Shown: piece after piece, positions 35,420 through 44,672 of the stretch
Layout: every line of letters begins with the position of its first letter
Position numbering within the stretch: position 1 is the first letter of the stretch
DNA from: CAMCXE01 sp046347475
Lineage (GTDB): Bacteria > Pseudomonadota > Gammaproteobacteria > Pseudomonadales > Cellvibrionaceae
Reading direction: 5' to 3'
DNA: 64,000 nucleotides
Assembly: GCA_046347475.1 (NCBI GenBank)
Contig: JAXMGD010000001.1
Span: 1,178,001 to 1,242,000 of the forward strand
Notes under the pieces: generated by a model
Database searches by the model: none
Told to the model about the DNA's origin: nothing
The model's input: the letters and a program-made list of their open reading frames with translations, nothing else
Position numbers and translations under genes: made by a program

Positions 35420-35854
35420 TTTTACCTTTGTTTGGCTTTGAGGGCCTCTAACCAGAGGCCCTTTTTTCGCTTAATCGATTGTACTGGTCAAGCTAATCCG
35501 GACACTTTAGTTTGAGTATTTTCAAAATTGATTGGTGACACCCCCGTTAGCGGTGTGCCACTAATACCGAATGTAAGCTGCTACATCAGCCTTCATATGA
35601 TCACGTGTTGGTTGCGCCACTTTAAATATCCAATCATATTTAAGGCTGCCAAAAAAGTTCAGGTTGGTTGCGTGGTGCTGCTGGCCGAAAAAGCCTTATA
35701 CGTCAAACTGAGTATTTTCAAGTTCATTATACTTTGGCAAGGCTATGTAGCTGGTTCGAATTGTAGTGCCTGATGTGAACGGCAGTATCGTTCCTCATTT
35801 TAGAATTCAATCATGTTTCATATGAATTACCGATATATAATCTATATTTTTTCT
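35420..35854. other. Gap after pilA
   Basis: About 430 bases. Besides the terminator, I see a short imperfect direct repeat (TTGAGTATTTTCAAAATTGAT near 35513 and CTGAGTATTTTCAAGTTCAT near 35709) and an 81-codon open frame with no recognisable product. This could be an eroded insertion, but nothing identifies it. Confidence 0.35.
35441..35467 (+). terminator. Rho-independent terminator after pilA
   Basis: GGGCCTC (35442-35448), loop TAACCA, GAGGCCC (35455-35461), TTTTTT. It ends pilA transcription. Confidence 0.88.
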
Positions 35855-36316
35855 CTATTTTAACGCCTGAAGAAAAGTGCCTGGCAAATATGTAATAGGC
35901 AAATATCTTTGTAATTCTCCCCGTGGATTCAATAGAATAATCATCGGGTAGCCCTGCGCATTGTAGGTCGCGGCAAACTGTTCCGCCTCTATATCCTTTT
36001 CATCTATTCGCGCATAAATTGCTTTCTGTGTAAGGAATTCTTTTACCTGCGGATTGTTAAATACTGTGCGATCCATAGTGCGGCATGTGCCGCACCAGGT
36101 GGCGGAGAGTTCGGCGATTATGGGTTTGTTTTCCAGTTGCGCACGTTGTAAGGCTTCCGCTAAGGTGATTTTAGGTAGGCCTGTATCGGCAAAATTCTGT
36201 ACACCCCAATAATGTTGTAGGCCTCTTACCGCTGCGTATACCAATGCAAAGGTAATTAAAAAGCCCCACCAGCTATCACTAAAGGCTTTAAGTTTATGCA
36301 TTAAGGGTGATGGCAT
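35855..36316 (-). CDS. Membrane-anchored thioredoxin-like protein
   Basis: A 153-residue protein with one N-terminal membrane helix (WWGFLITFALVYAAVRGL) and a thioredoxin fold: SATWCGTCRTMDRTVF supplies the CxxC, and ending YPMIILLNPRGE the cis-Pro region (GYPMI). Similar to the thioredoxin domain of DsbD/thioredoxin_7 proteins; the domain faces the periplasm if the helix is a simple anchor. Overlaps the end of the peptidase gene by 23 bases (or 8 if ATG 36301 is used), so it is co-transcribed. Redox partner unknown. Confidence 0.8.
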   Translation of the reverse strand: MPSPLMHKLKAFSDSWWGFLITFALVYAAVRGLQHYWGVQNFADTGLPKITLAEALQRAQLENKPIIAELSATWCGTCRTMDRTVFNNPQVKEFLTQKAIYARIDEKDIEAEQFAATYNAQGYPMIILLNPRGELQRYLPITYLPGTFLQALK

Positions 36317-37358
36317 AGTGTTCTAGCAGTGTCAGCAGGGCGCCGATGGAGGCTACAGCGGCAGTTTCTTCGGTGGTGTGGTAGCCGGTGGTGGGGATTT
36401 GTACTGTGGCGCCGTTTATCCAGCCATTGGAGGCAGCCACAATACGGCCTAGCTCTGTGCTGCCGAGGCTTAAGGGCTTTTTGCCTTCTAATTGGCGCAG
36501 GTTATTTTTTTGTTGAATATAGTCATCTTTGAAACTGTAACTAATGCCGAGTATCTGGCAGAGTTCCTCTAGATGATGAACTGTATCAGAGGCAAATTCG
36601 CCATTGCTATCCCTGTGGCGCAGTACTAATAATTGTTCGTCTACTTCTTCTGTTGAGGCGTAGGGGCTGGTGTCCAGTACTAATAATTCTTGCGTGGACT
36701 GAGTAAAACGTTGGAACCATTCTAATAAATACCGCCAACTGCGGCCTGCTTCTTCTTGAGCGGTAAAAAATGCCGTGCCTTGGTAACCTTTGCGAAATAA
36801 ATAAATTAATACGGCTGCGCTGATGACATTATCCAGCTGGGCGCTGATGCGGCCTTCATGCAGTGTGACTTTATCTGCAAAGGCAACCGGTGTGCCCGCT
36901 ACCACATGTTCTAAGCCTTCCACTTCAAACACCATATTGCCGCGCTGGGGGCAGAGGTAAACGGCGGTGATTAAGCCTTTGCCGCGATATACCCCAGACC
37001 AGGGTTCATAGGCGTGTACTGCGGTGTGGATAAAGCGTTCTGAAATGGTGGTGAAGGTTTGTTCCGAGACGGAATTGCCAGTTAAATCGCCGCGATTACT
37101 GGCGATGAAGGCGGCGTATTGAAATTCATTCGGGCCGGTGCAAATAAGCCCGTGGCGGTCGATATGGGCGGAGAGGTAGCGGCTGTGGGGGCGGCTGCCC
37201 TGTGCCACTAAAAGGCCTTCATACCAGGTAACCGTTACGCCCGTTTCTTCCAGCTCTCGCTGTAAGACTTGAAAAAATGAATGTTCGGCGCTGACCACAC
37301 TGGGGCTGCGCACCAGCAGTTTTAAAATATCCAGCAGGGCAAAAAAATCTTGGGTCAT
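36294..37358 (-). CDS. M42-type metallopeptidase
   Basis: Probable dinuclear zinc or cobalt aminopeptidase (354 aa). Metal-site and catalytic stretches in family order: SAHIDRHG, SAQLDNVISA, FFTAQEEAGRSW, LVLDTSPYAS, and IPTTGYHTTEE near the C-terminus. These fit the M42/M20 clan arrangement (His, bridging Asp, Glu-Glu, Asp, His). Cytosolic, with no signal peptide. Paired with a downstream thioredoxin-like gene. Related proteins are sometimes annotated as osmotically inducible or deblocking peptidases; the substrate is unknown. Confidence 0.85.
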   Translation of the reverse strand: MTQDFFALLDILKLLVRSPSVVSAEHSFFQVLQRELEETGVTVTWYEGLLVAQGSRPHSRYLSAHIDRHGLICTGPNEFQYAAFIASNRGDLTGNSVSEQTFTTISERFIHTAVHAYEPWSGVYRGKGLITAVYLCPQRGNMVFEVEGLEHVVAGTPVAFADKVTLHEGRISAQLDNVISAAVLIYLFRKGYQGTAFFTAQEEAGRSWRYLLEWFQRFTQSTQELLVLDTSPYASTEEVDEQLLVLRHRDSNGEFASDTVHHLEELCQILGISYSFKDDYIQQKNNLRQLEGKKPLSLGSTELGRIVAASNGWINGATVQIPTTGYHTTEETAAVASIGALLTLLEHYAITLNA

Positions 37359-37374
37359 GGCGTTTGGCGCGCAT

Positions 37375-37398
37375 AAAAAAGGGCGCTTGGCGCCCCTT
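37375..37398 (-). terminator. Hairpin terminator after outer-membrane barrel gene
   Basis: On the minus strand GGGGCGC, loop CAA, GCGCCC then TTTTTT (plus-strand AAAAAAGGGCGCTTGGCGCC). It ends the gene at 37410-37973 just before the peptidase gene. Confidence 0.85.
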
Positions 37399-37409
37399 AA
37401 CAGCTGAAA

Positions 37410-37973
37410 TTAAAAACCGATTGTAAAGCCTAGGCTGAAACCATCGAAGGTGTAGTCGCTATCCTGTACCAACTTGCGGTATTCAATATTGACTAAAGCA
37501 TCATCGGTTACGTAAAAACCCATGCCTAAACCAAACGAAAAGCCAGATATATCCAAGTCTCGATTGAAATCTTTGTTTTCGGTTGAAGCGCTTGCACTGG
37601 TATAACCTAGCAAAGCATACACTGTGGCGATTTCATTTTTTAGCTCAGGTTTTATGTAAAGGCTAGCGTAATTATCAAGGTTTAATTTTGTTGGCCCCTT
37701 GGTAGTGGTGGGAGGATTTTTGGTGTTGTCAGTTACGTATTCAACGGTTTCGGTCGATCCTTCTAGGCCAACCCCTAAGCGACCTTCAATATTAATCATT
37801 TCCCAAACATTAAAACCCACTACGCCCTCTACGGACGAAACATTAAATTTGACGTCATGGCTGCCTTCGTCATAGTTCCAGAAGGCGACGTTACCGCCGG
37901 CGTAAAAACGGTCGTCCGCCGAGGCGGCGCAGGCAAAAGTGGACAGGGCGGCGGCAAGCAACAGCTTTTTCAT
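37410..37973 (-). CDS. Outer-membrane beta-barrel protein
   Basis: A 187-residue protein with a clear signal peptide (MKKLLLAAALSTFACAASA, cut after ASA) and alternating beta-strand segments ending in a C-terminal aromatic (GFSLGFTIGF), as needed for barrel assembly by BamA. It resembles OmpA/OmpX-like eight-strand barrels. The frame is open upstream to 38066, but ATG 37973 begins the signal peptide and follows GGAGACG. Function unknown; a terminator follows. Confidence 0.85.
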   Translation of the reverse strand: MKKLLLAAALSTFACAASADDRFYAGGNVAFWNYDEGSHDVKFNVSSVEGVVGFNVWEMINIEGRLGVGLEGSTETVEYVTDNTKNPPTTTKGPTKLNLDNYASLYIKPELKNEIATVYALLGYTSASASTENKDFNRDLDISGFSFGLGMGFYVTDDALVNIEYRKLVQDSDYTFDGFSLGFTIGF

Positions 37974-38222
37974 ACCAATTCGTCTCCGAAGGTTTTTTAG
38001 GTTATTTTGTGCGAAGTCCTTGGCAGGCCTGAGGCACGCCATGAGGCGGGGGAAGTATTCGAGCAAATGACTGCTTTGTCAAACCGCATTGTTAGGCAAT
38101 ATTCAATCAGTTGCAAAGCAACACGTTTTTCACGGTAATTAACGACGCAACCCGGCCTGATCTAAGCGCTGAGTGGTTTAGTCGGGCCCCGTTGAATTGT
38201 GTTGGGGCGGGTAGAGTGTGCT

Positions 38223-39494
38223 CTACAGAGTCTTAAATACCTGCCGAGCAACGTTTAGTGTTTCGGCAATATCTTCATCTGTGTGAGCAGCCGACATAAA
38301 GCCTGCCTCATACGAAGCGGGAGCAAGGTTGACGCCACCGCTTAACATACCGTGGAAGAATTGATTAAAACGTGTGTTATTGCAGGCTATCACCTGTCGA
38401 TAGTTGGTGATGGGGCCATCTTCGGTAAAAAATCCGCCCCACATGGTGCCGCAGTGATTGGCGGTAAACGGGACGCCCGTTTCATTGGCGATCGCTTGTA
38501 AACCCTCCACTAACATGCTGGTGTGGCGAAATAGGGGAGCGTAAAAGCCGGGTTGATTTATTTTCTTTAGGCTTGCAAGACCTGCTGCCATGGCAACCGG
38601 ATTGCCTGATAAGGTGCCCGCCTGATAAACAGGCCCCAGGGGGGCCAGGTGATTAAGCACATCTGCACGGCCGCCAAAGGCACCCACTGGCATGCCACCA
38701 CCTATTACCTTACCGAGGGTGGTTATATCGGGCTTAATATTAAAATGCCCTTGGGCACCGGCAATGCCGATGCGAAAGCCGGTCATAACCTCATCGAAAA
38801 TTAACAGTGCGCCGGAGGCATCACAGACTTTGCGCAGGGTGGGGAGAAAGTCTGGCAGCGGCGGAATGCAGTTCATGTTTCCTGCTACCGGCTCAACAAT
38901 TACACAAGCGATTTGATCGCCTATGCTGGCAAATACCTCTTCTACTTGTGCGCTGTCGTTGTAGTTGAGCGTGATGGTGTGGTCGGCAAGTGCTTTGGGT
39001 ACGCCAGGGGATGAGGGCACACCAAAGGTGAGGGCGCCAGAGCCTGCTTTGACTAGCAGGGAATCCGAATGGCCGTGATAACAACCCTCAAATTTGATGA
39101 TTTTATCGCGGCCGGTAAACCCTCTTGCCAAGCGGATGGCACTCATGGTGGCTTCAGTGCCCGAGCTGACGAAACGAACCTTCTCTATGCTCGGGATGAG
39201 TTCGACGATCAATTCCGCTAATTCCGTTTCAATCCGTGTAGGCGCTCCAAAACTTAAACCCAAGCGCGCTTTTTCGATAACGGCCTGGAGGATATCCGGG
39301 TCGTTATGGCCCAAAATCATCGGCCCCCAAGAAAGCACATAATCAATGTAGCGCTTGCCGTCGGTGTCAAAAATATAGGCTCCGTCGGCGCGGTCGATAA
39401 AAATCGGCTCCCCGCCGACCGCGCGAAAGGCGCGGACGGGGGAGTTAACACCGCCGGGGATTACGGCTTGAGCTTGGGCAAATAATGGGTTCAT
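38223..39494 (-). CDS. hemL: Glutamate-1-semialdehyde 2,1-aminomutase
   Basis: PLP enzyme (423 aa) of the C5 tetrapyrrole route, turning glutamate-1-semialdehyde into 5-aminolevulinate. Seen: PGGVNSPVRAFRAVGGEP at the N-terminus, FVSSGTEATMSAIRLARGFTGR, the PLP Lys in TTLGKVIGGGMPVGAFGG and AGTLSGNPVAMAAGLASL. Normal length. The gene upstream on the same strand (polyserine lipoprotein) ends 17 bases before its start. Confidence 0.96.
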   Translation of the reverse strand: MNPLFAQAQAVIPGGVNSPVRAFRAVGGEPIFIDRADGAYIFDTDGKRYIDYVLSWGPMILGHNDPDILQAVIEKARLGLSFGAPTRIETELAELIVELIPSIEKVRFVSSGTEATMSAIRLARGFTGRDKIIKFEGCYHGHSDSLLVKAGSGALTFGVPSSPGVPKALADHTITLNYNDSAQVEEVFASIGDQIACVIVEPVAGNMNCIPPLPDFLPTLRKVCDASGALLIFDEVMTGFRIGIAGAQGHFNIKPDITTLGKVIGGGMPVGAFGGRADVLNHLAPLGPVYQAGTLSGNPVAMAAGLASLKKINQPGFYAPLFRHTSMLVEGLQAIANETGVPFTANHCGTMWGGFFTEDGPITNYRQVIACNNTRFNQFFHGMLSGGVNLAPASYEAGFMSAAHTDEDIAETLNVARQVFKTL

Positions 39495-39511
39495 GCTTTG
39501 TTCTTGTCGCC

Positions 39512-42064
39512 TTATTTGGAGATTACATAGCTGTTTACGTTGCCTTCTGCTGCACGCAATTTTTCAATAAATTCGGGCAAGGTTAACAACGGTGACTGTG
39601 TTTCACTTAGCCATTCACCGAGATTGTTGTAATTCAAATAGTCAACACTTCTAAGCTCAACATAATCATTTACCGCCGGAGCTGGAACGCTAGCAGGCAA
39701 CTGAGGAAGGGTAAATGAGGTCTTGCCCTTCTCCACCTGGGTGACAAATTTAGTGTTCCCAAGATCAACGCTAAGTTCGAAGAAGTCCACATTGGCCGAA
39801 GAATTCAATGACCAGCTTACAACTCGTTGATCAGCATTCCATTTAAGATCGCTGATACTTGGTACAGGGACAGTGACCGACGGCAATGAGCTCAATGAGG
39901 TAATTGGGCGAGTAAACTTATAGATTCCACCTGATTCGGGATAGATGATTGCTGAGAAGGTGAAACTATTGCCGCTCAGGCGTGGAATAGCGAGTTGAGC
40001 AGTTTCTTCTGGATACAAAAATTCACTGTAAATCGTCAGCTGATCAGCGGTTGTGATCGCTGGATTTACTCTAACTATAGGCGCGTCTGAGTTCAGGCTC
40101 CAGCTGCTCAACGAAGGTGTTTGAGGATTGTAGGTGAGGCTCGCCGCGCCTTGCCAACTAATGGCAGGTGCATACTGATACCCAGCTTTAGACGAAATCC
40201 ACAGATCGAATTTGCCATCCAGCGGTGCTCTGGCGGCGCAGATGGTGATAGCGTTGCGTTCTTTATTTAATTTTGCATCCAACTCTGGGTGATTGGTGCG
40301 CACCTCAATGAGTTCAGGGTCGAAATCGTCTGGTTCCTCCACTGGAACACCGTTAATAGTAACGGTTTTACTCAAGGTGCAGCCGCCATTAGGTAGGTTG
40401 TTATCCACCTCAACCGTCTCGTTGAACGGCGTGATGACTTTTAACTCGCTTGTGCTTGAGTCGATACCCTGATAAATGAACTGGTCGCCAACTTTATAGC
40501 CGATGGCAAATTGCTCGGGTTGTTGGCCGAGGTCTGCCCAGCCCTCGCTGTTGGTAGTTGCCGAGCCGACCAGAGTTTTACCGTCTTGCGCGTAGAACCA
40601 CACTTTTTGGTTGGCCGCAGCGACTTCCACGCCGGACACGTTCTCTTGGGCAAACTTGAGTTTGAACGGACGAGTGATACCAGATGAGCTGGAGCTGCTG
40701 GAGGATGAGCTTGAAGACGAGCTGCTGGATTCACCGCTCGACGAGCTTGTGCTGCTCGAGGATGAGCCACCGGAACTGCTTGAGGTGGTAGAACCTGTAC
40801 CGCTGCTGGATGAAGTTGAGCTGCTCGATGTAGACCCACCGCTGGAGGAGCTATTGGAGCCTGATGAGCTGCTGGTTGACGAGCTGGAGCTGCTTGTCTC
40901 ACCGCTTGAGCTGCTAGAGCTTGAGGAGGTGCTGGTGCTGCCGCTTGATGAAGAGCTTGAGCTGCCGGTTTCACCACCTGAACTGCTGGAAGTAGAAGAA
41001 CTGCTAGAACCCGCTCCGCTTGATGAGCTGCTGGATTCCCCGCTGGAGCTGCTGGAGGTTGAAGACGTACTGGAGCTACCGCCAGATGATGAGCTGGAGC
41101 TGCTGGTTTGACCACCTGAGCTACTGCTAGAAGTGGAAGAGCCGCTTGAGCTTACACCGCTTGAAGAACTGCTAGAGCTACCTGTCTCACTACCGCCAGA
41201 GCTGCTGGAGGTAGAAGAACTATTTGAGCCTGTGCCGCTTGAAGAACTGCTGGAACCGCCAGTCTCGCTACCGCCGGAACTGCTGGAAGTAGAGGAACTG
41301 CTGGAGCCCGTGCCGCTTGATGAACTGCTGGAGCTGCCAGTTTCGCTGCCGCCAGAACTACTCGAGGTAGAAGAACCGCTGGAGCCTGTGCCGCTTGAAG
41401 AGCTGCTGGAACTGCCAGTCTCGCTACCGCCGGAACTACTCGAGGTAGAAGAACCACTGGAGCCTGTGCCGCTTGATGAGCTGCTGGAACTGCCAGTCTC
41501 GCTGCCGCCGGAACTGCTGGAAGTAGAGGAGCTGCTGGAGCCCGTGCCGCTGGATGAACTGCTGGAGCTACCAGTCTCGCTGCCGCCAGAACTGCTGGAG
41601 GTAGAAGAGCCACTGGAGCCTGTTCCGCTGGATGAACTGCTGGAGCTGCCAGTCTCGCTACCGCCAGAGCTGCTGGTGGTAGAAGAGCCACTAGAGCCTG
41701 TGCTGCCTGAAGAACTGCTGGAGCTGCCGGTTTGGCTGCCGCCTGAGCTGCTGGAAGTAGATGAACCGTTGGAGCCAGTGCCACCCGAGCTACTTGAAGT
41801 TGTGGAGCTGTTAGAGCCGGTGCTGCCCGAGGAAGAGCTGGTGCTTGAAGTGCTGCCTGGTTTGGGTTCGGTAGAGCCGCTTGATGAAGAACTGGTTGTG
41901 GCCGAGCCGGTTGAGCTTGAGCTGCTAGAACTTGAACTGCTGGAGCTAGAGCTGCTCGACGAGCTGGGCGCAGTTTGCCCGCCATTGTTTTTTGACGAAC
42001 CTTTGCCTGATCCACAGGCGGTAAGGCCGACAATTAAACTAAGTGTAAGAATGGGCAGGCGCAT
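39512..42064 (-). CDS. Polyserine-rich lipoprotein with tandem 26-residue repeats
   Basis: An exported lipoprotein of 850 aa. Signal peptide MRLPILTLSLIVGLTACGSG with lipobox LTAC (Cys at about 18). Residues about 35-490 are almost only Ser, Gly, Thr, Glu in tandem units of 26 residues (78 bp) such as GSETGSSSSSSSGTGSSGSS, then a ~350-residue C-terminal part with beta-sandwich-like patterns (ITRPFKLKFAQENVSGVEVA...). Long polyserine linkers are a hallmark of Cellvibrionaceae secreted proteins. The start at 42064 has TGGAGAT upstream; the frame is open to 42151 but without signal sense. The repeat number may vary between strains. Function unknown, probably surface exposed. Confidence 0.85.
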   Translation of the reverse strand: MRLPILTLSLIVGLTACGSGKGSSKNNGGQTAPSSSSSSSSSSSSSSSSSSTGSATTSSSSSGSTEPKPGSTSSTSSSSGSTGSNSSTTSSSSGGTGSNGSSTSSSSGGSQTGSSSSSSGSTGSSGSSTTSSSGGSETGSSSSSSSGTGSSGSSTSSSSGGSETGSSSSSSSGTGSSSSSTSSSSGGSETGSSSSSSSGTGSSGSSTSSSSGGSETGSSSSSSSGTGSSGSSTSSSSGGSETGSSSSSSSGTGSSSSSTSSSSGGSETGGSSSSSSGTGSNSSSTSSSSGGSETGSSSSSSSGVSSSGSSTSSSSSGGQTSSSSSSSGGSSSTSSTSSSSSGESSSSSSGAGSSSSSTSSSSGGETGSSSSSSSGSTSTSSSSSSSSGETSSSSSSTSSSSGSNSSSSGGSTSSSSTSSSSGTGSTTSSSSGGSSSSSTSSSSGESSSSSSSSSSSSSSSSGITRPFKLKFAQENVSGVEVAAANQKVWFYAQDGKTLVGSATTNSEGWADLGQQPEQFAIGYKVGDQFIYQGIDSSTSELKVITPFNETVEVDNNLPNGGCTLSKTVTINGVPVEEPDDFDPELIEVRTNHPELDAKLNKERNAITICAARAPLDGKFDLWISSKAGYQYAPAISWQGAASLTYNPQTPSLSSWSLNSDAPIVRVNPAITTADQLTIYSEFLYPEETAQLAIPRLSGNSFTFSAIIYPESGGIYKFTRPITSLSSLPSVTVPVPSISDLKWNADQRVVSWSLNSSANVDFFELSVDLGNTKFVTQVEKGKTSFTLPQLPASVPAPAVNDYVELRSVDYLNYNNLGEWLSETQSPLLTLPEFIEKLRAAEGNVNSYVISK

Positions 42065-43025
42065 GAATAAATCTCCATCAGATTTTCGGGGTTGGGCAAT
42101 TCTAAACCAGTTGGCGGCTATGGTTCCGCTAACCATTTCCGTTTTTAGCATTTTCGCAGGTACTGTTGAGCATTTTTGAAGTGAAATGCAACAAAAATTT
42201 CGCGATTAGTTTGCTCGTCGGTAGGGCTTGGCGGCTTTTTTTATTACGTCCGGTGGTGATAAATGGTCGTGTAAGCAGTGGTCAATTAAAATAACGCGTT
42301 ATTTTTAATTTGATTAAGTGCGGTATTTATAGTCTTTTTTTGATTTTTAGTATTTTTCTTGTGCTCCTCTAATACCTGCAGGATGGCTATTAGGAAGAAA
42401 GTGTGTGTTTTTGGATAAAATTCCGCAGTTTCTTAAGATCGTTAGGGCTACTAGGGAATGTGCTTTGGGTGGTTCAAGTGAGGGCAAACTCACGGGGGTA
42501 TAGCGCAGCGGCAAGAACGGTGCTGTATTTAATTGTATGACTAAGATAAATAATTAAATCACACTACTTTGAATGGCTTCTTAAATTGCTTGGTGGGGAA
42601 TTTAATACTTACTTATGAGACGCCGCAGGTTGTTGTTGCTGTCTGATTGAATCCGCCTCTTCTTTTAATCGAGTAAACAAATCGGCTTGCATCTATTTGG
42701 CAGGCTAGCCGGTTTGGCCCGCTTGCTCATCACCGATTTTGACATGGCTGGGTTCCATACTGCTGTTGAGCATTCTTCTTCGGCAAGACGCGAATGTGCA
42801 GATTCATTGTAGAGGCTGGTGCGCAAATCTTGGCAGTGAACCTGCATAGCCTTGAAGCGATTGGATTATTGAATGGCTACCGAGGACGTGCGTCTCGTAC
42901 CCTTATCGGATCATCAAAGGGGATGCTACTTACTGGCTATAATTTAAAAAGCCTCCTCAATTGCTGGCCTGTTGCTTTGTTTTCGCCTTTTTCCGTGCCA
43001 CGGATAAATTGCTCAGGAATTCTTT
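42065..43025. other. 960-base gap, no supported gene
   Basis: AT-rich compared with the flanks. It must hold the promoters of the polyserine lipoprotein (minus) and malic enzyme (plus). Two short overlapping open frames (42665-42847 minus, 42794-43069 plus) look random. No repeat, hairpin or RNA gene that I can support. Confidence 0.45.
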
Positions 43026-44651
43026 ATGCCTCACTCGCTGACCGGTTATGCCCTGCTTGCCAACGTTAAATACAGTAAAGGAACGGCGTTTAGCCTTGAG
43101 GAGCGGGATGCCTATGGATTGCGCGGCCTTTTGCCGCCGCGAGTGTGCGATATCTCGGTGCAGGTGCAGCGCGCGCTGGCTAATTTACGCCGCAAAACCT
43201 GCGATATCGACCGCTACGTTTTTATGCAGCAATTGCTTACCCGCAGCCAAACGCTCTTTTACCGCGTGTTGATCGATTATATTGAAGAGTTGATGCCAAT
43301 CGTCTACACCCCAACAGTTGGCCAGGCCTGCCGGGAGTTCGCGCATATTTACCGCCAGGCCCAGGGTTTTTATATTTCCCTGGCCGATCGCGGGCTGGTG
43401 CGTTCGATGTTGAATAACTGGCCAGAACAAGATATTCGCATGATCGTGGTCACCGATGGCGAGCGCATTCTGGGGCTGGGTGATTTGGGTGCGAACGGCA
43501 TGGGAATTCCCATCGGTAAGTTAGCGCTCTATTGCGCATGCGCAGGTGTGCGGCCTGAGCAGTGTTTACCTGTGATGATTGATGTGGGTACCGATAACGT
43601 ACCTTTGCGGGAGGATCCATTTTATTTAGGTACGCCGAATCCTCGTGTGCGCGGCGAGGCCTATTTGGCGTTGCTGGATGAATTTGTGCAGGCTGTGCAG
43701 GATGCTTATCCAAAAGCACTGATTCAATTCGAAGATTTTCTCACGCCGAATGCCTACCTGTTGTTGCACCGCTACCGGCGCGAAGTATTGTGTTTTAACG
43801 ACGATATTCAGGGCACAGCGGCGGTGGCGCTGGCGGGAATTTACGGCGCCTGCACGCTGGCAAATTTAGCCTTTAGCCAGTTGCGTATTATGTTTTTAGG
43901 GGCGGGCTCTGCTGCCACCGGCATTGCCGATTTATTGGTGCAAGCACTCATGGAGCAGGGGTTAACGCTTGATGAGGCGCGCGGCCGACTCTGGTTTGTG
44001 GATGTGGACGGGCTGGTGGTGAGCAGCCGATCTTATCTTGCCGAGCACAATCGCCCCTATGCGCAGAATGTTCCCGCTATGGATTTTATTACGGCTATTG
44101 ATGAAATTCGCCCGCAGGTATTAATCGGTGCAACAGGTGCCGCCAATGCATTTACGCCCGAGGTAATCGGCCGCATGGCTCAATACAATGTGCGGCCGAT
44201 TATTTTTGCCCTGTCTAATCCGACTGCAAATGCGGAATGCACGGCGAGCCAAGCCTACGAGTGGAGTCAGGGCCGAGCCATTTTTGCCAGCGGCAGCCCA
44301 TTTCCGCCGGTGACTTATTTGGGACAATATTTCCGGCCCGCCCAGGGTAATAATGCTTATATATTTCCCGGCGTGGGCCTAGGCGCTATGTTGGTTGAGG
44401 CGCGTTTGGTCAGTGACGAAATGTTTTTACAGGCGGCGCGGGTTTTAGCCGCCTGTCTATCGCCGACGGATTTAGCGGAGGGCGCGTTGTATCCGCCCCT
44501 GTGCAGAATTCGCGAGGTTTCCTTGGCAATTGCCTGTGCGGTGGCCGATGTAGCGTATCAAGAAGGTGTTGCGCGCCTGCCTCATCCGGGGGATTTAAAA
44601 ACATTTATTGCAGAGCGTATGTACGATCCCAATTATGAGGCGTTGACTTAG
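43026..44651 (+). CDS. maeA: NAD-dependent malic enzyme
   Basis: Oxidative decarboxylation of malate to pyruvate with NAD+. 541 aa. Seen: IVYTPTVGQACREFAHIYR, VVVTDGERILGLGDLGANGMGIPIGKL, the metal site region FNDDIQGTAAVALAGIYGA, and FLGAGSAATGIADLL for the dinucleotide. Sequence pattern is closest to the NAD type (SfcA/MaeA). It stands convergent with cmoB, with a 21-base gap, and alone in its direction. Confidence 0.92.
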   Translation: MPHSLTGYALLANVKYSKGTAFSLEERDAYGLRGLLPPRVCDISVQVQRALANLRRKTCDIDRYVFMQQLLTRSQTLFYRVLIDYIEELMPIVYTPTVGQACREFAHIYRQAQGFYISLADRGLVRSMLNNWPEQDIRMIVVTDGERILGLGDLGANGMGIPIGKLALYCACAGVRPEQCLPVMIDVGTDNVPLREDPFYLGTPNPRVRGEAYLALLDEFVQAVQDAYPKALIQFEDFLTPNAYLLLHRYRREVLCFNDDIQGTAAVALAGIYGACTLANLAFSQLRIMFLGAGSAATGIADLLVQALMEQGLTLDEARGRLWFVDVDGLVVSSRSYLAEHNRPYAQNVPAMDFITAIDEIRPQVLIGATGAANAFTPEVIGRMAQYNVRPIIFALSNPTANAECTASQAYEWSQGRAIFASGSPFPPVTYLGQYFRPAQGNNAYIFPGVGLGAMLVEARLVSDEMFLQAARVLAACLSPTDLAEGALYPPLCRIREVSLAIACAVADVAYQEGVARLPHPGDLKTFIAERMYDPNYEALT

Positions 44652-44672
44652 CCCACCTGGCAAATCTTTAAA

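Noticed and set aside
35528..35773. An 81-codon open frame after pilA, perhaps an insertion-sequence remnant.
   Set aside because: No transposase motif or inverted ends could be found; left as an intergenic note.
40680..41990. Tandem repeats considered as a CRISPR array.
   Set aside because: The 78-bp units are contiguous, in frame and coding for Ser/Gly; no spacers.
41133..42179. A 348-codon open frame on the plus strand, rich in Leu, Glu and Pro, opposite the polyserine repeats.
   Set aside because: It follows directly from the serine-codon repeats on the minus strand; it has no ribosome site and no family, while the minus-strand protein has a lipoprotein signal.
42494..42530. GGGGGTATAGCGCAGCGGCAAG looked like the start of a tRNA.
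   Set aside because: No matching acceptor strand or T arm follows; no cloverleaf can be drawn.
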